The notes: a model not told the origin generated them from the sequence alone. Positions 7,521 through 15,532 are shown, counted from the first letter of the stretch. The stretch: 64,000 nucleotides of DNA from Micromonospora sp. C28SCA-DRY-2 (GCF_030519475.1 NZ_JAUMKD010000002.1:615501-679500); one strand, 5' to 3'. Program-made: numbers and translations.

Positions 7521-8777
7521 TCAGACGCCGGCCGGGTAGGTCTCCATCTCGCCCGGCGCGCTCAGCGCGGGCAACGGGTGCAGGGCGGTCGCCTCGTCGC
7601 ACCAGATGAACGCGTCGTACCGCTGGCCCAGCCGGGTCGGCACGTAGTTGCCCCACGACTCGAAGGACGGGTCGTAGACCACCCCGATCGCCCGGTGGTC
7701 CACCGAGTCGGTGACCCAGCCGGGCTGGTCGTCCCCACCGAAGACCAGCACCGCCCGCTCCGGCAGCAGCTCGTGCAGCCGCCGCTCGATCGATCCGGCG
7801 CGGGCCGGCGGCACCACCATCGCCTCGGCCGGCGAGCCCCAGCGGGGCGCGGCGACCACGGTGCCCCGGTAGCTGCCGAAGCCGACCAGCACCACCGCGT
7901 CGGCGCCGTGCCGCTCCCGGCCCAGCTGGCCGATGTTGACCATCCCGTCGGCGGCCATGTCGGTGGCCCGGGCGTCGCCGACGTGGGTGTTGTGCGCCCA
8001 GACGATGCCCCGGGCGTCCGGACCATAGCGCTCCAGCAGCCGGTCCAGGGTGTCCGCCATGTGGATGTCCCGGATGTTCCAGGACTCCGGGCCGCCGGCG
8101 ACCATCGCCCGGTAGTAGCGCTCGGCGCCGGCCATCACCTCGGCGTTCTGCCAGGCCGAGAAGCTGTCCGCGCCGTCCGTGGCGGCCTGCTCCCGGGTCC
8201 GCGCGAGCAGCCGCACCACCTCGTCCTCGCACCGGGCGGAGACGAACCGGCTGGCCGCCCCGTACTCCTCGACCCGCTTGCCGTACGGCTCGAAGCAGCG
8301 GTACGCGTCCTGCGCCGCCTCCAGCGACGCCGGGTCCTCCTCGCCCAGGTAGTCGAAGATCGCCTGCATCGACTCCCACAGGCTGTAGACGTCCAGGCCG
8401 TGGAAGCCGGCCCGGGCCGGCTCGGGGCGCTCCAGGTTCCACGCCCGCAGCCACCGGCAGAAGCGGGCCACCTCGGCGTTCGCCCACATCCAGGTCGGCC
8501 AGCGCTCGAAGCGATCCAGCGCGGCCACCGGCTCGGCGGCGCCGCCCGGCGCGCCGGTGACCGAACGGTGCACCCGGTCGCAGTCCGGCCAGTCCCCCTC
8601 CACGGCCACGAAGGAGAACCCGCACTCGGCGATCAACCGCCGGGTGAGCTGCTCACGGAGCCGGTAGTAGTCGTAACTGCCGTGGGTCGCCTCGCCGATC
8701 ATCACTATCCGGGCGTCCCGGACGCGTTCCAGCAACGGGTCGAAGTCGCTCGGTGCGCCGAGCCGCTGAACCAGCAT
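7521..8777 (-). CDS. Erythromycin esterase family protein (Ere-like)
   Basis: 418 residues matching the Ere/PF05139 fold. MIGEATHGSYDYYRLREQLTRRL carries the conserved glutamate and the EATHG histidine used as general base in EreC. FVAVEGDWPDCDRVHRSV carries the second conserved glutamate. GIVWAHNTHVGDAR is the third family block with paired histidines. Ere enzymes hydrolyse the macrolactone of 14-membered macrolides, but many homologues have unknown substrates. The ATG at 8777 is the only reasonable start, although its Shine-Dalgarno is poor. It lies within 350 bp of an Erm-type gene on the same strand, which raises the likelihood of a macrolide-related role. Confidence 0.85.
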   Translation of the reverse strand: MLVQRLGAPSDFDPLLERVRDARIVMIGEATHGSYDYYRLREQLTRRLIAECGFSFVAVEGDWPDCDRVHRSVTGAPGGAAEPVAALDRFERWPTWMWANAEVARFCRWLRAWNLERPEPARAGFHGLDVYSLWESMQAIFDYLGEEDPASLEAAQDAYRCFEPYGKRVEEYGAASRFVSARCEDEVVRLLARTREQAATDGADSFSAWQNAEVMAGAERYYRAMVAGGPESWNIRDIHMADTLDRLLERYGPDARGIVWAHNTHVGDARATDMAADGMVNIGQLGRERHGADAVVLVGFGSYRGTVVAAPRWGSPAEAMVVPPARAGSIERRLHELLPERAVLVFGGDDQPGWVTDSVDHRAIGVVYDPSFESWGNYVPTRLGQRYDAFIWCDEATALHPLPALSAPGEMETYPAGV

Positions 8778-8870
8778 GTGAGCGGCTACCCGGCGGGTCG
8801 GGCGGGCAAACCGCCCGGCCAGCCGCCCGGCCGGTGGTGTGTCGGGCCCCTGGCCGGGTAGGCGGCGGAC

Positions 8871-9062
8871 ATGACCGTCACCGGGGTGCAGTTGCAGGAG
8901 TACCTGGCCGGGCTCGACTACCCGGTCTCCCGCGAGGACCTGGTCCGCTGGGGTCAGGAGAACGGGGCCAGCACCGAGATGCTCCAGATGCTGCGGGCGC
9001 TGCCGGCGGAGCAGTTCGACGACCCGGCCGAGCTCAGCGAGGCGCTGAACACGCTGGCCTGA
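8871..9062 (+). CDS. DUF2795 small protein
   Basis: 63 residues covering one DUF2795 domain: LQEYLAGLDYPVSREDLVRW, then GQENGASTEMLQMLRALPAEQFDDPAELSEAL. The domain is a small three-helix module widespread in actinobacteria, function unknown. AGGCGG sits just before the ATG. It lies between two minus-strand resistance-type genes, divergent from ere and convergent with erm, with a strong hairpin directly after its stop codon. Confidence 0.85.
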   Translation: MTVTGVQLQEYLAGLDYPVSREDLVRWGQENGASTEMLQMLRALPAEQFDDPAELSEALNTLA

Positions 9063-9064
9063 CG

Positions 9065-9101
9065 CCGGCCGGCCCCACGACGTGCCCGTGGGGCCGGCCG
9101 G
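9065..9101. terminator. Bidirectional hairpin between DUF2795 and erm
   Basis: CCGGCCGGCCCCACG (9065-9079) and CGTGGGGCCGGCCGG (9087-9101) give a perfect 15-bp GC-rich stem with a 7-nt loop. It begins 2 bp after the plus-strand stop and 8 bp beyond the erm stop, so it can end both transcripts. Confidence 0.8.
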
Positions 9102-9109
9102 GTCGCCGG

Positions 9110-9907
9110 TCAGCGCGCGTGCAGCAGGCGGAACAGCACCAGCCACTGCTCCGGCCAGACGTGCCCGACCGGGGTGGCCGGGTCGAGCCGGGTCGCGCGC
9201 AGCGCCGCGGCCAGCCGGGCCCGCGGGTGGTGCCGCGCCAGCGAGGCCGCGAGCGAGCCGCCGACGCCGTCGAACCCGGTCTCCACCATCCGGCGGTACG
9301 CGGGCAGCGCGGCCGGGGCCAGCAGCGGTTCGGGCCGCCGCTCCAACCGCAGGATGCCGGCGTCCACCCGCGGTACCGGGCGGAACGCGGTGCGCGGCAC
9401 CCGCCCCGCCAGCCGCCACCCGAACTCGGGCCAGGTGAGCACCGTGAGCCGGGTCCACCGGCCGTAGTCGCCGCTGCGCCGCCGGGCGTACTCCAGCTGG
9501 GTGAGCAGCGTCGCCGCGCGCAGCCGGGGCGCGGCCAGGCACCAGCGGACCACCGCCGAGGTGAGCGACCAGGGGATGTTGCCGATCACGTCGAACGGCT
9601 CCGGCGGCGGGTCGGTGGCCAGGAAGTCGGCCTGCCGGTGGGTCACGCCGGGCAGGGCCGCGCAGACCGCTGCCAGTTCCGCGCCGGCGACCGGATCCAC
9701 CTCGTACGCGATCAGGTGCCGGCAGCGGGCGGCCAGCGGCCGGGTCAGTTGGCCCCGACCCGCGCCCACCTCCAGCACGAGCCGGTCGGGGTCGGGGCGG
9801 GCCGCCCGGACCAGCCGGGCGATCACGGCCGGGTCGGCGAGGAAGTTCTGGGAGAGCACGCGACGGGACCGGTCGCGTTCGGTTGCTCGGGTGCGGCGGG
9901 GCGCCAC
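9110..9907 (-). CDS. erm: Erm-type 23S rRNA (adenine-N6) methyltransferase
   Basis: 265 residues of the KsgA/Erm Rossmann methyltransferase fold. LSQNFL (18-23), the SAM motif EVGAGRGQLT (46-55), YEVDP (68-72) and catalytic motif IV GNIPW (109-113), then SLTSAVVRWCL, place it with Erm rather than KsgA: NIP-aromatic instead of NLPY, and an RRSGDYGRWTRLTVL block. Erm enzymes methylate A2058 of 23S rRNA and protect against macrolides, lincosamides and streptogramin B. The tryptophan in motif IV is less common than F or Y. The 489-bp upstream gap leaves room for translational attenuation. Weaker alternative: a methyltransferase of another target. Confidence 0.88.
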   Translation of the reverse strand: MAPRRTRATERDRSRRVLSQNFLADPAVIARLVRAARPDPDRLVLEVGAGRGQLTRPLAARCRHLIAYEVDPVAGAELAAVCAALPGVTHRQADFLATDPPPEPFDVIGNIPWSLTSAVVRWCLAAPRLRAATLLTQLEYARRRSGDYGRWTRLTVLTWPEFGWRLAGRVPRTAFRPVPRVDAGILRLERRPEPLLAPAALPAYRRMVETGFDGVGGSLAASLARHHPRARLAAALRATRLDPATPVGHVWPEQWLVLFRLLHAR

Positions 9908-10396
9908 GGGTCGTCGTCCTGTCTGTCGCCGGTCGGCGACGGTACGGACAGGCGGGCACGCGAGAGCGGAGCCTGTCCGGTCGGTCGGGGACTCGGACGG
10001 CCCTGGTGCGGTGACGCGGGACGGTTCGGCGCGGACAGCAGCGCTCCCGGACCCTGCCGGGGAAGGCGGTCACCCCGCCGCGTGGAGCGGAGGTGGTCAC
10101 CCCGAGCGGCACCCGACGGCGCGGGTAGCTCCCGGGTGGGTGCCGGAGCGTGCGGAGGATCGATCAGGCGCGGGTCGCGTCCCGGCCGGCCAGGGCCGGA
10201 CGCCGGACTCGCGGACGGGCCGACAGCAACGGCCCGAAGGCGGCCGGCGCACCGACCCCCTCGATCAGCGCATGCGTACACATGCCGGCCACCCTAACCC
10301 CCACCCTGCCCACCCCACCACCGACTTCTCCCCGGTCGATCATGACGTCGGTGACGCGACCCGCCGGGGCGGGCGACCCCACCTACATCCTCACTG
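9908..10396. other. 489-bp intergenic region upstream of erm
   Basis: This is long for this genome. On the minus strand, moving toward erm, it contains a TAGGGT box (10291-10296), a 39-codon ORF beginning 7 nt later (10283 to 10164), then about 256 bp without a convincing gene. In that stretch GGTCACCCC occurs twice in close succession on the plus strand (about 10068-10076 and 10093-10101). The layout resembles an erm leader, but I could not fold competing stems reliably by eye. Confidence 0.5.
10164..10283 (-). CDS. Candidate leaderless leader peptide for erm
   Basis: 39 codons beginning MCTHALIEGVGAPAAFGPLL and ending RRPALAGRDATRA. The ATG at 10283 is exactly 7 nt after TAGGGT (10291-10296), the arrangement of leaderless actinobacterial transcripts, so this would be the first thing translated on an erm mRNA. 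The proximal end (about residues 24-32) is rich in arginine and proline, as in several actinomycete Erm leaders. No sequence match to a known leader is claimed. It could be a chance ORF, because such frames stay open easily at this GC. Confidence 0.35.
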   Translation of the reverse strand: MCTHALIEGVGAPAAFGPLLSARPRVRRPALAGRDATRA

Positions 10397-11302
10397 TCAG
10401 GCGGGGACGGTTACGGTGCAGGAGTTGCGGCGGGCGGTTTCGGCGGCGGTGAGGACGGCGACCACGTCGCGGCCGAAGCGGACGTCGCAGCGGTGGTCCC
10501 GGGTGCCCGCCTCGATCTCCTCCAGCAGCTGGTCGATAGCCACCCCGTACGCCTCCACCGCGCTCCCCTGCCCGGGCGGCAGCGTCTCGATGCCGTTCTC
10601 GCCGTAGAAGACGAACTCGCGGGTGATCGCCTCGGCCGGCCCCTCCAGGGTGAGCGAGACGGTGCTGGTGGCCCCGCCCGCGTGGGTCAGCAGCAGGTGC
10701 ACGATCCCGCTCGGGCCGTCGGCGGCCGCCACCCGGTCCACCCGGCCCAGCACCGGCAGCAGGATCGACAGCGCGTGCGGCCCGATGTCCCACAGCGCGC
10801 CGTGCTCCCGCCGCCACAGCGACTCCCCGTACGGGCTGCCGGGCTGGTAGATCGAGGCGAACATGGTGGCCCGGGCGTGCTGCCAGCCGCCGGCCGCGGC
10901 CGTCGAGGCGAGGAACGCCGTCACGTTCGGGTGGTAGCGCTGGGTGAAGAACACCACCGAGGCCACCCCGGACTGCTGGGCGGCCTCGACCACCCGGTCG
11001 GCGTCGGCCAGGCTGAGCGCGAGCGGCTTGTCCAGCAGCAGGTGCCGGCCGGCGGTGGCGGCCCGGGCCGCGATGCCGGCCTGCACGTCCGGCGGCAGGG
11101 CGACGGCGATCGCGTCGCAGGCGTCGATCAGCGCGTCGACGTCGTCGAAGGTGGGCACCCCGAACCGGTTCGCCAGGGTCGTGGCGTTCTCCGGGTTGCG
11201 CCCCCAGACCCCGACGAGGGTGGCCTTCGGGTGCGCGTCGAGCGCCGCGGCGTGCGTCTCCGCCGCCCAGTGACCGGTGCCGAACAAGCCGAACCGCAGC
11301 AC
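10397..11302 (-). CDS. Gfo/Idh/MocA-family NAD(P)-dependent oxidoreductase
   Basis: 301 residues. The N-terminal Rossmann domain starts MLRFGLFGTGHWAAETHAAAL, with G-x-G-x-W for dinucleotide binding. VALPPDVQAG and LLLDKPLALSLADADRVVEAA follow; DKPLA is the form here of the EKP motif whose lysine is catalytic in this family. The C-terminal beta-sheet domain is typical in length. These enzymes oxidise or reduce sugars, inositols or their derivatives; the substrate cannot be called. The gene stands alone, upstream of the erm leader region on the same strand but separated from it by 100 bp. Confidence 0.85.
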   Translation of the reverse strand: MLRFGLFGTGHWAAETHAAALDAHPKATLVGVWGRNPENATTLANRFGVPTFDDVDALIDACDAIAVALPPDVQAGIAARAATAGRHLLLDKPLALSLADADRVVEAAQQSGVASVVFFTQRYHPNVTAFLASTAAAGGWQHARATMFASIYQPGSPYGESLWRREHGALWDIGPHALSILLPVLGRVDRVAAADGPSGIVHLLLTHAGGATSTVSLTLEGPAEAITREFVFYGENGIETLPPGQGSAVEAYGVAIDQLLEEIEAGTRDHRCDVRFGRDVVAVLTAAETARRNSCTVTVPA

Positions 11303-11435
11303 GAGAACCCCCGGTGTCGTCGCCGGCCGCGGCGAGCCCCGCGGCCCTGGTCCACGCTAGTCGCCGCGCCCACCGCCCGCCCCCTCGACACCCACGACGG
11401 GCGACCGTGACGGCAGTCAGTACTACAGGGGTTAG

Positions 11436-11474
11436 TAGGCTGTCCCGGTGACCGAATCGAGCACCCGCCGATGA
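11436..11474 (+). promoter_or_regulatory. Leaderless -10 box and 8-codon ORF overlapping the next start
   Basis: TAGGCT (11436-11441) is followed after 6 nt by GTG at 11448, the leaderless spacing. The frame reads VTESSTRR and stops at TGA 11472-11474, overlapping the ATG of the following gene as ATGA. The following gene has no Shine-Dalgarno of its own, so translational coupling from this micro-ORF would explain its expression. Confidence 0.45.
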
Positions 11475-11866
11475 CCGCGGCCGCCGCGGCCGGCTCGCCG
11501 GTGGACGGGATCCTCGCCACCGCCGCCATCGTGCTGTCGCTGCTCGTCGCGGCCTGGGCCCTGGTCGCGACGCTGCGGCACCGCGCGCCGGACCGCGTAC
11601 AGCTGATCGGGCTGGCCGTGCTGGAGGTGGCGCTGCTCGCGCTGACGGTGGTGGCGCTGGTCGCGCTCGGCGGCGGGGACCGGCCCGGCGAGCCCGGCGC
11701 GTTCGCCGGCTACCTGGTGACGCTGGTCTGCCTGCCGCCGCTGGCCTGGGTGCTGGCCCGGATGGAGCCGACCCGCTGGGGGTCGGCGATCGTCTGCGCG
11801 GTCTGTCTGGTCACGCCGGTCGTGGTGGTCCGGCTCCAGCAGACCTGGGAGGTGCTCGGTGGGTGA
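11471..11866 (+). CDS. Small integral membrane protein, unknown function
   Basis: 131 residues with about four hydrophobic segments (near 14-32, 43-62, 76-93 and 103-119) and no soluble domain. I do not recognise a named family. Its stop overlaps the next gene by 8 bp, so the two are co-translated and may form one complex. There is no Shine-Dalgarno at the ATG; an 8-codon ORF ends on it. Confidence 0.7.
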   Translation: MTAAAAAGSPVDGILATAAIVLSLLVAAWALVATLRHRAPDRVQLIGLAVLEVALLALTVVALVALGGGDRPGEPGAFAGYLVTLVCLPPLAWVLARMEPTRWGSAIVCAVCLVTPVVVVRLQQTWEVLGG

Positions 11867-12278
11867 GGCGCGCACCGCGACCCGCAACCGCACCAACACC
11901 GGCCCCGGCCGGTTGCTGATCGCCGTCTACCTGCTCTTCGCGATCGCCGCGACCAGCCGCGCCGGGTTGCAGATCGCCACGAAGTTCGGCGAGGCGCCGG
12001 TGGCGTACCTGCTCTCCGCGCTGGCCGCGCTGGTCTACATCGTGGCGGCGGTCGGGCTGGCCCGGGCCGGCGCCGCCGGCCGGCGGCTGGCGCTGGCCTG
12101 CTGCTCGGTGGAGCTGGTCGGGGTGGTCGGTGTCGGCGTGCTCAGCCTGGTCGACCCGGAGCTCTTTCCCGACGAGACGGTCTGGTCGCAGTTCGGCAGC
12201 GGCTACGGCTACATCCCGCTGGTGCTCCCGGTGCTCGGCCTGCTCTGGCTCTGGCGCACCCGCCACGACCCCGCCTGA
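11859..12278 (+). CDS. Small integral membrane protein, unknown function
   Basis: 139 residues starting at a GTG inside the previous gene. A basic, polar N terminus of about 18 residues is followed by four hydrophobic stretches (about 20-37, 49-67, 75-95 and 118-133). Between the last two lies a polar loop, LVDPELFPDETVWSQFGSGY, that probably faces the outside. The plain two-gene operon with its neighbour and the final hairpin at 12294 suggest a dedicated pair. I do not know the family. Confidence 0.75.
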   Translation: MGEARTATRNRTNTGPGRLLIAVYLLFAIAATSRAGLQIATKFGEAPVAYLLSALAALVYIVAAVGLARAGAAGRRLALACCSVELVGVVGVGVLSLVDPELFPDETVWSQFGSGYGYIPLVLPVLGLLWLWRTRHDPA

Positions 12279-12293
12279 CCATCAAGGAAGGCC

Positions 12294-12328
12294 GAATGGC
12301 CACGCTCCGCCGGGGAGCGTGGCCATTC
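12294..12328. terminator. Bidirectional hairpin between the membrane-protein pair and fabG
   Basis: GAATGGCCACGCTCC (12294-12308) and GGAGCGTGGCCATTC (12314-12328) form a perfect 15-bp stem with a 5-nt loop. The AATGGCCAC core is shared with 5916-5952; the next pair is T-A there and G-C here. Confidence 0.8.
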
Positions 12329-12343
12329 GTGGCATCCGGGGGG

Positions 12344-13102
12344 TCAGTCCTTGGGACCGCCGGCGACGTAGATGACCTGGCCGGAGACGAAGGACGCGCC
12401 CTCGCTGGCCAGGAACGAGATGGTGTGCGCGACGTCCTCCGGCCGACCGGTGCGGCGCACCGGGATCTCGGCGGCGGCGTGCTGCTGGAGCGCCTCGAAG
12501 TCCACCTTCATCCGGGCCGCGGTGGCCGCGGTCATGTCGGTGACGATGAAGCCGGGCGCGACCGCGTTGACGGTCACCCCGAACGGGCCCAGCTCGATGG
12601 CGAGGGTCTTGGTGAAGCCCTGCAGGCCGGCCTTGGCCGCGGAGTAGTTCGCCTGCCCCCGGTTGCCCAGCGCCGAGGTGCTGGAGAGGTTGACGATCCG
12701 GCCCCACTTGCGGTCGACCATGTGCTTCTGGGCGGCCTGGCTGAACAGGAACGCGCCGCGCAGGTGCACGCCCATGACCGTGTCCCAGTCGCCGTCGGTC
12801 ATCTTGAACAGCAGGTTGTCGCGGAGCACGCCGGCGTTGTTGACCAGCACGGTCGGCGCGCCCAGCTCGGCGGCGACCCGCTCGACGGCCGCCTCGACCT
12901 GCGCCCGGTCGGCCACGTCGGCGCCCACGCCGAGCGCGCGGCCACCGGCGGCGGCGATGGCGTCCACGGTCTCCTTCGTCGCCGACTCCTCGATGTCGAC
13001 CACGGCGACCGCCATCCCGTCGGCGGCCAGCCGGCGCGCGGTGGCCGCGCCGATACCGCGCGCGGCTCCGGTGACGATGGCGACGCGGGGCTCCTCCGAC
13101 AT
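12344..13102 (-). CDS. fabG: FabG-like SDR, 3-oxoacyl-ACP reductase type
   Basis: 252 residues of the classical short-chain dehydrogenase fold. TGAARGIG is the NADP-binding glycine motif and VLVNNAGVLRD the NNAG structural motif. The tetrad is visible as N (in GVHLRGAF), S (VNLSSTSALGNRGQANYSAAK) and YxxxK, followed by PGFIVTDMTAA. Proteins like this reduce beta-ketoacyl thioesters, but specificity is broad and the gene lies outside any fatty-acid cluster, so it may serve another ketone. GGGAGGTAATC precedes the ATG. Confidence 0.85.
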   Translation of the reverse strand: MSEEPRVAIVTGAARGIGAATARRLAADGMAVAVVDIEESATKETVDAIAAAGGRALGVGADVADRAQVEAAVERVAAELGAPTVLVNNAGVLRDNLLFKMTDGDWDTVMGVHLRGAFLFSQAAQKHMVDRKWGRIVNLSSTSALGNRGQANYSAAKAGLQGFTKTLAIELGPFGVTVNAVAPGFIVTDMTAATAARMKVDFEALQQHAAAEIPVRRTGRPEDVAHTISFLASEGASFVSGQVIYVAGGPKD

Positions 13103-13195
13103 GATTACCTCCCGGTAACTTGGGCTCGATCGAAGGAGCTTAACCCAGGCGTACGCGGGCCGGCCCCGACCCGTTCGGCCGGGCCCGGCCCGCCG

Positions 13196-14848
13196 TCAGA
13201 GACCCCGGCCGCGGCACAGCCGGATCCAGCGGTAGCCGTAGCCGGCCAGCTTGAGCCGGTCGAGCTTGCCCACCGGCTGGTAGTTGCGGTCGGCGAGCAC
13301 GTCGATCGGCAGGTCCGCCTCCGCGGCCAGCATGCCGAGGTCCACCTCGGCGTCGGCGGTGCCGAGGTTGTGCAGGAAGACCATCGTCCCGGTCGGGCCG
13401 TCGGCCCGGTGCGCCAGCACCCCGGGCGGCATCGGCACGTCGATGTGGGTGGTCGAGCCGGAGCCGACCTCCGGGGCCTCCCGGAGCGTACGGATCATGC
13501 GCTCGAACCAGGCCAGCAGCGACTTCGGGTCGCTGCGCTGGGCGGTCACGTTGACCTGGTCGTAGCGGTAGTCGCCCTTGTCGATCACCGGGCGGACCAG
13601 CTTCTCCGGGTCGGCGGTGGAGAACCCGGCGTTCGGCTGGTACGACCACTGCATCGGGGTGCGGATCGCCTCCCGGCCGGGCAGCGAGAGGTCCTCCCCC
13701 ATGCCGATCTCCTCGCCGTAGCGCAGCACCGGCGTGCCGCGCAGCGAGAACTGGAGCGAGTACGCCAGCTCGATCCGGCGGCGGTCGTTGCCGAGCATCG
13801 GGGCGAGCCGGCGGCGGATGCCCCGGTCGTAGATGCGCATGTTCTCGTCCGGTCCGAACTCGGCGTACACCTGGTTGCGCTGCTCGGCGGTGAGCCGGGA
13901 GAGGTCGATCTCGTCGTGGTTGCGCAGGAAGGTGGCCCACTGCCCGCCCTCCGGCAGGGCCGGGGTGTCCCGCAGCGCCTCGATGATCGGTTCCGGGTCC
14001 TGCCGGGCCAGGGCCAGCATCAGCCGGCCGTTGAGCATGAAGTCGAAGAGCATGTGCAGCCGGTTCGCCGAGCCGCCGGCGTCGCCGAAGAAGGTCGGCA
14101 GCTGGTCGGGTTCGACGTTCGCCTCGGCCAGCAGGACGGCGTCGCCGCGCCGCCACTGCACGTGCTGGCGCAGCTCGGTGAGGAACTCGAAGTCCTTCGG
14201 CGAGTTCGGGTTGCCCGGCTCGGTCAGCTCGATGATGAACGGCACCGCGTCCATCCGGAACCCGGAGACGCCGAGCTGGAGCCAGAACGACATGATCTTC
14301 TTGACCTCCTCGCGCACCCGCGGGTTGGCGAAGTTGAGGTCCGGCTGGAACTTGTAGAACCGGTGGTAGTACCAGGCCTTGGCGGTCTTGTCGTAGGTCC
14401 AGGTCTCGTTCTGCTCGCCGGGGAAGACCATGCCCTGGTGGCGGTCGTCCGGCTCGTGCTCGGACCAGACGAACCAGTCCCGGTACGGCGAGTCCGGCGA
14501 GGATCGGGCGGACTGGAACCACGGGTGCTGGTCCGAGGTGTGGTTCACCACCAGGTCGATGATCACGCGGATGCCCCGGTTCTGCGCCTGGTGCAGCAGC
14601 TCGGCGAAGTCGCCGAGGGTGCCGAACCGGGGATCCACGTTGTAGAAGTCGGTGGCGTCGTAGCCGTCGTCGCGGTTGGGCGACGGGTGGATCGGGTGCA
14701 GCCACAGGCAGGTCACGCCCAGCCGGGCCAGGTAGTCCAGCCGGCCGAGCAGCCCCCGGATGTCGCCGACGCCGTCGCCGTCGGAGTCCGCGTACGTGTC
14801 GATGTCGAGGCAGTAGACGACCGCCTCCGAGTACCACCGGTCAGCCAT
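13196..14848 (-). CDS. treS: Trehalose-synthase-like GH13 enzyme
   Basis: 550 residues with an alpha-amylase (beta/alpha)8 barrel. DGVGDIRGLLGRLDYLARLGV and DLVVNHTSDQHPWFQ are GH13 blocks. Predicted catalytic residues are the nucleophile D200 (GFRMDAVPFI), acid/base E242 (LLAEANV) and the H311-D312 pair (FLRNHDEID). FYKFQPDLNFANP and VNVTAQRSDPKSLLAWFERMI are close to trehalose synthase, which interconverts maltose and trehalose by intramolecular transfer. Length suits TreS without a fused maltokinase; no maltokinase or glgE is in the window. An alpha-glucosidase or amylosucrase-like activity is the alternative, so the symbol is tentative. Confidence 0.8.
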   Translation of the reverse strand: MADRWYSEAVVYCLDIDTYADSDGDGVGDIRGLLGRLDYLARLGVTCLWLHPIHPSPNRDDGYDATDFYNVDPRFGTLGDFAELLHQAQNRGIRVIIDLVVNHTSDQHPWFQSARSSPDSPYRDWFVWSEHEPDDRHQGMVFPGEQNETWTYDKTAKAWYYHRFYKFQPDLNFANPRVREEVKKIMSFWLQLGVSGFRMDAVPFIIELTEPGNPNSPKDFEFLTELRQHVQWRRGDAVLLAEANVEPDQLPTFFGDAGGSANRLHMLFDFMLNGRLMLALARQDPEPIIEALRDTPALPEGGQWATFLRNHDEIDLSRLTAEQRNQVYAEFGPDENMRIYDRGIRRRLAPMLGNDRRRIELAYSLQFSLRGTPVLRYGEEIGMGEDLSLPGREAIRTPMQWSYQPNAGFSTADPEKLVRPVIDKGDYRYDQVNVTAQRSDPKSLLAWFERMIRTLREAPEVGSGSTTHIDVPMPPGVLAHRADGPTGTMVFLHNLGTADAEVDLGMLAAEADLPIDVLADRNYQPVGKLDRLKLAGYGYRWIRLCRGRGL

Positions 14849-14932
14849 GCCCGACTACCTTCTCCGATCCGTCCACCCGGCAAACCCCGGCGGGCCCGCA
14901 CCGCGCCCCCGTCCGGCGGTACGGTGCCGGTC

Positions 14933-15532
14933 ATGGACTCCACCCTCGTCCCGGTCGACTGGTCCACCGGGGACTGGCTGAACCCGCCCGTCCGGTCCAC
15001 CGAGGAGCCGGGCGGCGACCTGGTCGTCGAGCCGGCCGAGGGCAGCGACCTGTGGCGGCACACCAGCTACGGCTTCGTGCACGACGACGCCCCGGCGCTG
15101 CTCGCCCCGTTCCCCGCCGGCAGCGCGGTGGAGGTGAGCTTCCGGCTCGACTACACCGAACAGTTCGACCAGGCGGGCGTGCTGGTCCGGGTGGACGAGC
15201 GGACCTGGGTCAAGGCCGGGGTGGAGGTCAGCGACGGCCAGCCGCAGGTCGGCGCGGTGGTGACCCGGGAGTTCTCGGACTGGTCGGTCGCCCCGGTGCC
15301 GGAGTGGGTCGGGCGGGAGATCACCGTCCGGGCCAGCCGGGTCGGCGACGCGCTGACCGTCCGGGCCCGGGCGGGCGGGCAGCCGTGGCGGCTGGTCCGG
15401 CTCGCCCCGCTGACGCCGGAGGCGGCGGCGACGGCCGGGCCGTACTGCTGCGCGCCGACCCGGGCCGGGCTGCGGGTCCGGTTCACCGGCTGGCGCCGGG
15501 GCCCGGCGGACGCCGCGCTGCACCCGGAGTGA
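14933..15532 (+). CDS. DUF1349 domain protein
   Basis: 199 residues resembling DUF1349 (REE1-like, concanavalin-type jelly roll). DLWRHTSYGFVHDDAPALL, the aromatic LDYTEQFDQAGVLVRVDERTWVKAGVEVSDG block and a C-terminal PYCCAPTRAGLRVRF run are typical. Members may bind carbohydrate, but no activity is established. The ATG lies exactly 7 nt after TACGGT (14920-14925), so the mRNA is probably leaderless. It is divergent from the treS-like gene with an 84-bp gap; shared control is possible but unproven. Confidence 0.8.
   Translation: MDSTLVPVDWSTGDWLNPPVRSTEEPGGDLVVEPAEGSDLWRHTSYGFVHDDAPALLAPFPAGSAVEVSFRLDYTEQFDQAGVLVRVDERTWVKAGVEVSDGQPQVGAVVTREFSDWSVAPVPEWVGREITVRASRVGDALTVRARAGGQPWRLVRLAPLTPEAAATAGPYCCAPTRAGLRVRFTGWRRGPADAALHPE

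Noticed and set aside
6065..9907. Resistance block considered as a transposon or integron
   Set aside because: No transposase, integrase, terminal repeats or change of base composition.
9823..10281. A 152-codon frame upstream of and into erm
   Set aside because: It overlaps erm out of frame and has no domain; the 39-codon leader on a TAGGGT box fits better.
12296..14932. A long plus-strand frame running into the DUF1349 gene
   Set aside because: Antisense to fabG and treS-like genes; the real gene begins at ATG 14933 on a leaderless box.
12344..15532. FabG, GH13 and DUF1349 considered as a biosynthetic gene cluster
   Set aside because: No synthase, carrier protein or coherent operon; strands and spacing differ.
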